Assembly: GCA_018830465.1 (NCBI GenBank)
Contig: JAHJSI010000042.1
Coordinates: forward strand, 1 to 8,059
DNA length: 8,059 bases
Origin: Patescibacteria group bacterium
Lineage (GTDB): Bacteria; Patescibacteriota; Patescibacteriia; UBA2169
Direction of reading: 5' to 3'
A program made the translations under genes and the position numbers. The first letter of the stretch is position 1. Every line of letters begins with the position of its first letter. The notes beneath the pieces were generated by a model. That model ran no database searches. It was not told where the DNA came from and worked only from the letters and a program-made list of their open reading frames with translations. Shown here piece by piece: positions 1-4,499 of this stretch.

Positions 1-93
1 GTGCTTGGAAACCTTGCTCAAGGCACTGAGGACTCAACGCAATTCGGACTAATTGCAGGTGAAAATATTGTTGGCAAGGTTATTGAAAAGTAG
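1..93 (+). CDS. C-terminal end of a probable S26-family signal peptidase (partial)
   Basis: An open frame runs from the left edge to a TAG at 91-93 and encodes 30 residues, so only the end of the gene is visible. The tail contains LGNLAQGTEDSTQFG, followed by ENIVGKV. Spacing and several residues match the last conserved block of type I signal peptidases (GDN, then S.DSR.FG, then a hydrophobic I.GKV strand), where the enzyme cleaves signal peptides at the outer face of the membrane. The DS and FG pairs and the GKV ending are present, but the aspartate of GDN is replaced by asparagine and the arginine of DSR by threonine. The first codon in the window is GTG, but the match implies a gene continuing to the left, not a 30-residue protein. 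It converges on the HEPN gene with only 8 bases between stops and no room for a terminator. Assignment rests on a short stretch and is tentative. Confidence 0.45.
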   Translation: MLGNLAQGTEDSTQFGLIAGENIVGKVIEK

Positions 94-101
94 CGCAGCG
101 T

Positions 102-515
102 CTAAATCGTTTTCTTCATTGCCTCAATAAACTTCTCAATATCCTTTAAGCCATTCTGCAGAACATTATACAAAATGTTATAATCAAATTTTTTATAGTC
201 ATGCGCGAGCGCGTTGCGAAATCCAGCCATAGAAACAAGCTTTTCTTTTAACTCGGCATCAAGCAAATTATTTTCATGCAGAATTTCAAATGATTCCCTG
301 AACGAACCCGGCTTCCTGAATTTTTTTAAACTTACTATTGACTCCGCGATATCAATCACTGCCTGAGTTAAAAGATACAGAGACCTCTCGCAGGCGCGGA
401 GCATCATCTGATTTTTGAGAATATCCTGCTTTGAATACTTATCAAACGCATGCGCCTCTTGCAAATATTTCTCCGTATCGCTGATTTGTTGTTCAATAAT
501 GTCAATATTGGTCAT
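102..515 (-). CDS. hepT: HEPN-domain RNase toxin of a HepT/MntA-type toxin-antitoxin pair
   Basis: The product is 137 residues, the usual size for a HepT/DUF86 four-helix HEPN protein. Near the C-terminus, residues 100-107 read RNALAHDY, which is the family's RX4HXY signature: Arg100 and His105 would form the composite RNase active site of the dimer. Tyr107 corresponds to the tyrosine that MntA-type antitoxins modify with AMP in characterised systems. The preceding segment (residues 33-60) has the alternating hydrophobic pattern and CERSLYLLTQA-like helix typical of the family. Its ATG overlaps the stop of mntA as ATGA, so translation is probably coupled; a weak AAAGG lies 4 bases upstream of the ATG. 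The stop is TAG. In known systems the HEPN protein is a growth-inhibiting RNase and the nucleotidyltransferase neutralises it. That role is inferred here from motif conservation and pairing. Confidence 0.85.
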   Translation of the reverse strand: MTNIDIIEQQISDTEKYLQEAHAFDKYSKQDILKNQMMLRACERSLYLLTQAVIDIAESIVSLKKFRKPGSFRESFEILHENNLLDAELKEKLVSMAGFRNALAHDYKKFDYNILYNVLQNGLKDIEKFIEAMKKTI

Positions 516-913
516 ATTGCCTTTGTTAATCCGTGTCGCACCATGCTTATTTTATAATCAAAAAATTCGTTGAATATCTTCGGCTCAATAAATACACGAT
601 ACGGCTCTTGCTCATAAATCACTATTCCTTCAGAAACAGCCATATATTTAATTAACGGCCCTGTTGAGGAATTGAGCATCACAACATCAACTTTGTCAGT
701 ATTCAAAATTTCGCAGATGCTTCCGTTCAGACCGCATTTGAGATAAAATGATTCTTTGCTGTCTTTTGTGTCCGCGTATACCGCAAAATCATAATCAGAA
801 AGCGGTCCAGCATCGCCAGTTGCTTGAGAGCCAAAAAGGTACGCCAGTTTCACGAGTGGTTCTTTTTTAAAGCATTGTTTTAATAATTTTAATTGTTTGT
901 CGGTTAATTTCAT
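512..913 (-). CDS. mntA: MntA-type minimal nucleotidyltransferase antitoxin
   Basis: The product is 133 residues when started at the ATG at 913-911 (MKLTDKQ). An in-frame ATG at 940 would add nine residues (MWILWYDCT) unlike the family, so it was rejected. The fold is the minimal pol-beta nucleotidyltransferase. Gly28-Ser29 are followed, exactly ten residues later, by Asp40-Tyr-Asp42, giving the GSX10DXD signature. Asp76 in KVDVVML is a plausible third metal-binding carboxylate. All catalytic residues therefore appear intact. Characterised MntA proteins transfer AMP groups from ATP to the conserved tyrosine of the partner HEPN toxin. The gene comes first in the pair, ends in TGA inside the ATGA overlap with hepT, and is transcribed divergently from the pilus operon. 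No Shine-Dalgarno sequence precedes the start; a small inverted repeat overlaps it. A standalone kanamycin-type nucleotidyltransferase is less likely given the HEPN partner. Confidence 0.87.
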   Translation of the reverse strand: MKLTDKQLKLLKQCFKKEPLVKLAYLFGSQATGDAGPLSDYDFAVYADTKDSKESFYLKCGLNGSICEILNTDKVDVVMLNSSTGPLIKYMAVSEGIVIYEQEPYRVFIEPKIFNEFFDYKISMVRHGLTKAI

Positions 914-929
914 AGTACAATCGTACCAT
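912..929. repeat. Inverted repeat overlapping the mntA start
   Basis: Two 7-base arms (ATAGTAC at 912-918 and GTACCAT at 923-929) are complementary at 6 of 7 positions around a 4-base centre. The repeat spans the mntA start codon and the bases just upstream of it. Its position would suit an operator for autoregulation or a small hairpin hiding the start codon, but the arms are short and the function is inference only. Confidence 0.25.
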
Positions 930-981
930 AAAATCCACATACAGACAATGTGCTGTAAATTTTGTTTGTTGGGTATAACTT

Positions 982-1011
982 TTGGCTTATTCTGTGATTT
1001 TGTTGTATAAT
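982..1011 (+). promoter_or_regulatory. Putative sigma70-type promoter of the pilus operon
   Basis: A consensus -10 hexamer, TATAAT, lies at 1006-1011. A -35-like TTGGCT (4 of 6 matches to TTGACA) lies at 982-987, with 18 bases between them. Transcription would start near 1018, giving a leader of about 34 A/T-rich bases before the pilM ATG at 1052. No Shine-Dalgarno sequence is present in that leader. It sits in the only sizeable non-coding gap upstream of the co-directional pil genes, so it probably drives the whole operon. Confidence 0.5.
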
Positions 1012-1013
1012 AA

Positions 1014-1019
1014 ATTATA
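1014..1019 (-). promoter_or_regulatory. Possible -10 element of a divergent promoter for mntA/hepT
   Basis: Read on the minus strand, 1019-1014 is a perfect TATAAT, facing the plus-strand TATAAT at 1006-1011 with two bases between them. The matching -35 region near 1042-1037 (TTTAGG) is poor. If used, the mntA leader would be roughly 90 bases. A weaker alternative is TATACC on the minus strand at about 977-972. AT-richness makes chance TATAAT matches common, so support is limited. Confidence 0.25.
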
Positions 1020-1051
1020 TAAAATTCAAATAAAATCCTAAATAAAAATCT

Positions 1052-2242
1052 ATGTTTAATTTTTTTAAGAGCAAGGCCTCTTCATATCTTGGAATTGATA
1101 TTGGCACAAAAAGCATAAAATTAGTTGAGCTTGAAAACGTTTCAGGCAGGCCGCGTTTAGTGACCTATGGGGCAGTGGAAGTTGATTCATCAGTAGCCAG
1201 GTCAGACGAGTCCCAAACAAGCAGGCAGGACCAAGAAAAAATCGCGCAGGCGATAAAGATGCTGCTGCAGAAAACAGGAGCGATTTCTCGAAATGCCGTG
1301 GCCGCATTGCCTAATTTTTCAGTATTTTCCAGCTTGATTTCTTTGCCAAAACTGGGAGAAAAGCAGATTGCGGAAGCAGTGCAGTGGGAAGCTAAAAAGT
1401 TCGTTCCAATGCCGATTGAAAATGTTGTTTTGGACTGGAAAATTTTAAATAAAAATAATAGCAATCAGCAAGCAGGGGATAGTGATAAAGAAAAAGCGCC
1501 TGTGAGCAATGCTGGCGGGCCAGAGAAGCCGGAACAGGAAAACGCTCCTGATAATTCAATGGATAAAAATTTAGCAAAATGCGACACAGTTCTGAATATT
1601 CTGCTTACAGCGGCTCCAAGGCATTTAGTTGAAAGATATGTTTCAATTTTCAAATTAGCGGGATTAAATTTATTAAGCCTGGAAACAGAGTCGTTCGCCC
1701 TTTCCCGGAGCTTGATTGGAAACGAAGAAGGAACAATCTTAATAGCTGATGTGGGCTCTTTAACCACTGATTTAACAGTTGTGCGTTTTTCTGTTCCAGT
1801 GTTTTCAAGAAGCGTAAATGTTGGAGGAAAAACAATCACAAAAGCGATTTCAGACAGCATGGGAATTGATATTGAGCGCGCGGAGCAGTTTAAGAGAGAT
1901 GCTGGAATGGGATCTAGCCAAGCTGGACAGACAGGCCAAGCAGAAACAGGCGGTGTTTCAAAGATTATTGAGCAGTCATTCTCTTCAGTTATAAATGAAA
2001 TGAAATACACCTTAGAAACCCAGGCCGCGCAAGGCAGGCCAGTAGAGAAAATTCTCTTGACTGGAGGCAGTTCTTCATTGCCTTCTTTGGACAGTTATAT
2101 AAGCAAATCACTTAATATAAAAGTATTTATTGCGAATCCTTGGGCGCGAGTTTCTTATCCAAGAGACTTGGAAGAAGTTTTAAATCAAATAGCTCAAAGA
2201 ATAGGGGTAAGCGTTGGATTAGCAATGAGAGAAATTGAGTAA
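1052..2242 (+). CDS. pilM: Type IV pilus assembly protein PilM (actin-like ATPase)
   Basis: PilM is a cytoplasmic actin-fold ATP-binding protein that forms a ring under the inner membrane and binds the N-terminal tail of PilN. The 396-residue product shows the actin-family motifs in order. Phosphate-1 is YLGIDIGTKSIKLVEL, with Asp16 and Gly18. The family-typical AVQWEAKKFVPMP lies around residues 109-121. Phosphate-2 is DVGSLTTDLTVV from Asp233. The adenosine motif is LLTGGSSSLP with Gly338-Gly339. The end, SVGLAMREIE, is also typical. It is longer than the usual 350 or so residues because of a hydrophilic Pro/Glu/Asn-rich insert at about 133-178 and a short Gly/Gln-rich insert just after the KRDAGM segment (from about residue 290). 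The insert carries a GC-rich palindromic stretch at 1507-1532. The ATG at 1052 is chosen because the motif starts 11 residues later, as in other PilMs; there is no Shine-Dalgarno sequence. First gene of the operon, 7 bases before pilN. Confidence 0.93.
   Translation: MFNFFKSKASSYLGIDIGTKSIKLVELENVSGRPRLVTYGAVEVDSSVARSDESQTSRQDQEKIAQAIKMLLQKTGAISRNAVAALPNFSVFSSLISLPKLGEKQIAEAVQWEAKKFVPMPIENVVLDWKILNKNNSNQQAGDSDKEKAPVSNAGGPEKPEQENAPDNSMDKNLAKCDTVLNILLTAAPRHLVERYVSIFKLAGLNLLSLETESFALSRSLIGNEEGTILIADVGSLTTDLTVVRFSVPVFSRSVNVGGKTITKAISDSMGIDIERAEQFKRDAGMGSSQAGQTGQAETGGVSKIIEQSFSSVINEMKYTLETQAAQGRPVEKILLTGGSSSLPSLDSYISKSLNIKVFIANPWARVSYPRDLEEVLNQIAQRIGVSVGLAMREIE
1507..1532. repeat. GC-rich palindromic element inside the pilM linker
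   Basis: CTGGCGGGCCAG at 1512-1523 is a near-perfect palindrome in an otherwise AT-rich gene. Together with flanking bases (CAAT before, AGA and AGCCG after) it resembles the element at 3425-3446 in pilO. It falls in the disordered PilM insert and encodes the AGGPEKP segment. The tight loop makes a stable hairpin doubtful; the shared GGCGGGC core is the main evidence for a related repeat. Confidence 0.35.
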
Positions 2243-2249
2243 TTATTAC

Positions 2250-3380
2250 ATGGCACCAAACGCTCACAATGATATAAATTTGCTTCCGCGCGAGTTAAAG
2301 CGCAAGCATAAAAAAGCGGCTGCAACTGAAAGGCTGCCAGATTATACTGTGCCTGAAAATAGAAGCGAAAAAAAGGGCAAGTCAATATTTTCGCGCGTAT
2401 TTTCTATTTTTAAGCGCGCAGATGCAAAAGATAAAAAGGAAGTAAAACCAGAAATAAAGAAACTTCAAGATCTTCCAAAAGGAAAGTTATTGCCTTCAGC
2501 AATGTTTTTAGAGGCTGACAAGCAAGAAAAAGTTGAAAAGCCAGTGATTAAAGTCAGCAATGCGCATGGAATACAAGCAGGAAACATAATGAGCATGCAT
2601 ACTCCGGATTTTATTGAAAGGAAAGAGCCTGTTAAGCCGATTGTTCCTATTGTTGAACCTGTTGCGCCAGTTGTTTCTGTTGTTGAACCTATTGAACCTG
2701 TTAAGAAAGATGAAAAAGAAAAACCCAAGAAACTTTCTTACACAGACTCTATTAAAACAGTTCGCGCGGAATCTAAAAAAGAAGAAACTCAGGCGCCGGT
2801 TCACAGGGCAAGCAGTTTTGATGTTAATCTTTTGAGCGAGGAATATTCAAGGTCATTCAGAAAAACAAGGCCAGTATTCACTCTTTTGTCATTTCTTGGG
2901 GCTGCATTCGCGGTAATTGTCCTTATTTTTGGAGCATTAAATATTTATAATCAAAAATCTGAAAATAGGATTAAAAATATAGAAACAATTTCTCAAGCGC
3001 TAAAAGAAACAATAGCAACTTATAAATCCATTGACCAAGAAGACAGCAAGCTCAGGAAAAAAATAGATGTTGTTGAAGAGTTATTAGAAAATCATATATC
3101 TTGGTATTCCTTTTTAGATAAATTAGAAGATGAAACAATCCCGGAAGTGACGTATTTAAGCATTGCCGCGTCATCTGAAGGCATAATGGTTATTACAGCG
3201 TTAGCGAAAGATTATACCTCTTTAGCAAGGCAGATGACAGTTTTCTCTCGAACTGAATGGATTGAAAGCTTGGACATTACATCCGCGTCATTAGTGGAAG
3301 AAACAGCGACTTTGCCTTCAGGAGTATCTTTTGACATGCAGACGATTATTAATAAACAGGTTTTGTATTCCGCGCAATAA
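2250..3380 (+). CDS. pilN: PilN-like type IV pilus alignment protein with extended cytoplasmic region
   Basis: PilN links the cytoplasmic PilM ring to the extracytoplasmic alignment complex through heterodimers with PilO. The product is 376 residues, about twice a typical PilN. Residues 8-13 (DINLLP) match the N-terminal motif that docks into PilM. Next come a basic amphipathic segment at about 44-56 (KSIFSRVFSIFKR), a Lys/Pro/Glu-rich disordered linker with Val-Pro-Glu repeats at 126-152, and a second motif, DVNLLSEEY, at 191-199. A single transmembrane helix spans about 208-233, followed by a coiled-coil stretch at about 234-290. The C-terminal alpha/beta region at about 300-370 matches the PilN ferredoxin-like fold in pattern. 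The ATG at 2250 places INLLP at the N-terminus as expected; a TTG at 2235, overlapping the end of pilM, would add five residues and is less likely. There is no Shine-Dalgarno sequence. pilO starts 4 bases after the stop. Confidence 0.85.
   Translation: MAPNAHNDINLLPRELKRKHKKAAATERLPDYTVPENRSEKKGKSIFSRVFSIFKRADAKDKKEVKPEIKKLQDLPKGKLLPSAMFLEADKQEKVEKPVIKVSNAHGIQAGNIMSMHTPDFIERKEPVKPIVPIVEPVAPVVSVVEPIEPVKKDEKEKPKKLSYTDSIKTVRAESKKEETQAPVHRASSFDVNLLSEEYSRSFRKTRPVFTLLSFLGAAFAVIVLIFGALNIYNQKSENRIKNIETISQALKETIATYKSIDQEDSKLRKKIDVVEELLENHISWYSFLDKLEDETIPEVTYLSIAASSEGIMVITALAKDYTSLARQMTVFSRTEWIESLDITSASLVEETATLPSGVSFDMQTIINKQVLYSAQ
2625..2705 (+). repeat. 30-base tandem repeat in pilN coding a Pro/Val/Glu linker
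   Basis: Two complete 30-base units and one partial unit lie in frame at 2625-2654, 2655-2684 and 2685-2705. They encode EPVKPIVPIV, EPVAPVVSVV and EPIEPVK. The units are diverged at the DNA level but keep the 10-residue phase. The stretch lies in the cytoplasmic linker between the two NLLP motifs and probably acts as an extended spacer. Confidence 0.7.
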
Positions 3381-3384
3381 TTTT

Positions 3385-4164
3385 ATGCCGCAAACAATTG
3401 ACACACAACCAAAACCTGCCAGCCCAATCGCGGGCGGGCAGAAGCCGCCTGACATGACAAATCCTTTGAATGTTGCAAGATATGCCAAGCCGAAGATTCA
3501 GCCGCCTAAGCCAGTTTTTTCTTCAGATAAGTCGAAATCTAAAAAAAGTTTAAAAGATTTAAAAGACAAGAAAAAAGAGCATGTTAAGAAATTCATGCGA
3601 ATGTGGTTTGACCAGTATTTTAAGATGGTGACAGTGGTTGGGTGCGCGGTTTTGCTTGTTGCGTCTTATGTATTTGTTTTGCACCCTCAAGTAAGCAGAG
3701 CTAGAGACTTAAGGGGAAATGCGCGTAAAAGCGCGCTTGAGGATCAGGAAAAACTTCAAAATCAGTTGGATTATCTCGTGCGCGCGCAAACAGACAGAAG
3801 AAGAATTTCAATGAAAGAAATTGATAATATTGATTTATTGCTTCCATCAAGCCCGTCTACTCCGCAGATACTTACAAGCCTTGAGGCCATCGCGAAATCA
3901 AGCAACGCTGATATTGAATCAATTGATCTTGTAATTTTAGATCCTGATGAGCTTTCAGAATCAGACGCGCATCTTCCTTCTGGGGTGTGGGTTGTTGAAA
4001 TAGGCGCGAGCATTTCAAGCGGGTCATATGATGATTTAAAAAGCTTTCTTTCTGATTTAGAAAAAAACATTAGGCTAATGGATGTTGTGGCAGTTGTATA
4101 TAGCCCCATAGGAAAGAGTTATAATGTGACTATTAGATCATACTATTTACCGGACAGTCTATAG
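3385..4164 (+). CDS. pilO: PilO-like type IV pilus alignment protein
   Basis: PilO pairs with PilN across the inner membrane and sets the spacing of the pilus machine. The product is 259 residues. It has a Pro/Lys-rich cytoplasmic tail at about 1-70, one transmembrane helix at about 81-99 (VGCAVLLVASYVFVL) and a coiled-coil segment with several Arg, Gln and Leu (about 102-130). The C-terminal ferredoxin-like domain includes LPSSPSTPQILTSLEAIA and ends in a strand pattern typical of PilO (YDDLKSFLSDLEKNIRLMDV). The tail is long compared with classical PilO and includes a GC-rich hairpin element at DNA level. The ATG at 3385 follows the pilN stop by 4 bases; an ATG at 3331 would overlap pilN and add 18 residues (MTCRRLL...) unlike the family. 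No Shine-Dalgarno sequence is present. Order after pilN and the topology make the call solid although direct sequence identity to model PilO is low. Confidence 0.83.
   Translation: MPQTIDTQPKPASPIAGGQKPPDMTNPLNVARYAKPKIQPPKPVFSSDKSKSKKSLKDLKDKKKEHVKKFMRMWFDQYFKMVTVVGCAVLLVASYVFVLHPQVSRARDLRGNARKSALEDQEKLQNQLDYLVRAQTDRRRISMKEIDNIDLLLPSSPSTPQILTSLEAIAKSSNADIESIDLVILDPDELSESDAHLPSGVWVVEIGASISSGSYDDLKSFLSDLEKNIRLMDVVAVVYSPIGKSYNVTIRSYYLPDSL
3415..3441. repeat. GC-rich hairpin element within pilO
   Basis: Arms CTGCCAGCCC (3416-3425) and GGGCGGGCAG (3432-3441) pair at 9 of 10 positions around a 6-base loop. It is the strongest GC-rich hairpin in the window and stands out from its AT-rich surroundings. 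It encodes PASPIAGGQ in the disordered PilO tail. The right half resembles the pilM element at 1507-1532. It could be a dispersed repeat tolerated in a linker, or an RNA hairpin near the pilO start (about 30 bases in) that affects translation. Terminator function is unlikely because no U-tract follows. Confidence 0.55.
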
Positions 4165-4179
4165 AGAAATTAATATAAT

Positions 4180-4497
4180 ATGGCTTTAACACAAAGAAAA
4201 TTATCAAAATCAAAACAAATTAGGCTTGCTGTTTCTTTAATTGCTGTAATAGGAATTACTCTTGGAGTTGCCTATTATGGAATGTTTAAGAAACCAAAAC
4301 CCGCGGATGAATCAGAGTTTATTTATACAGCCGTTATAAAAGACTCAGTAAATTCGGCTCCAGAAACAAGCGGATTTAAATCAATCGAGGATTTAGGAGG
4401 CAATCCATTATTTAAAAAATTAGAGCAATTCGGAACATGGCCTTTATCTATTAATCCAAAAGGCAGAGAACAGCCGTTTATTGAGAAAAGAGAATAA
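4180..4497 (+). CDS. Small one-pass membrane protein in the PilP position, family not recognised
   Basis: I do not recognise this 105-residue product. It has a short basic N-terminus (residues 1-15), one hydrophobic helix at about 14-36 (RLAVSLIAVIGITLGVAYYG), then a polar tail that by the positive-inside rule would face outward. The tail ends in a compact motif, NPLFKKLEQFGTWPL, followed by a basic GR.QPF segment, which looks like a conserved docking patch rather than a random tail. There is no lipobox cysteine and no sign of the PilP beta-sandwich domain, so it is not a classical PilP although it occupies the place of pilP after pilO. Its position between pilO and pilB and the 2-base gap to pilB indicate a role in the pilus machine, perhaps as an extra alignment-complex subunit. 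It starts 15 bases after the pilO stop, the longest gap in the operon, again with no Shine-Dalgarno sequence. Confidence 0.75.
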   Translation: MALTQRKLSKSKQIRLAVSLIAVIGITLGVAYYGMFKKPKPADESEFIYTAVIKDSVNSAPETSGFKSIEDLGGNPLFKKLEQFGTWPLSINPKGREQPFIEKRE

Positions 4498-4499
4498 TT

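Noticed and set aside
1..93. A complete 30-residue small protein starting at the GTG at position 1
   Set aside because: The residues match the C-terminal block of a larger enzyme family, so this is the end of a gene cut by the window edge.
94..101. Searching for a bidirectional terminator between the convergent signal-peptidase-like gene and hepT
   Set aside because: Only 8 bases separate the stops and no stem-loop with a T-tract was seen around them.
512..940. Starting mntA at the upstream ATG at 940
   Set aside because: It adds nine residues (MWILWYDCT) that do not fit the nucleotidyltransferase N-terminus, and MKLTDKQ at 913 gives a normal family length.
1465..2010. A 181-codon open frame on the minus strand opposite pilM
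   Set aside because: It is antisense to the conserved core of pilM, has no recognisable domain and has low-complexity Ser/Pro/Phe composition typical of a shadow frame.
2614..2835. Overlapping 73-codon frame on the plus strand within pilN
   Set aside because: It lies over the Pro/Val/Glu repeat and encodes Leu/Lys-rich low-complexity sequence in a shifted frame; pilN itself stays open throughout.
3415..3441. Reading the GC-rich hairpin in pilO as an intrinsic terminator
   Set aside because: No T-tract follows the stem, and it lies inside an open frame in the middle of the operon.
4180..4497. Calling the small membrane protein PilP
   Set aside because: Position fits, but there is no lipobox cysteine, the length is about 60% of PilP, and no PilP beta-domain pattern is visible.
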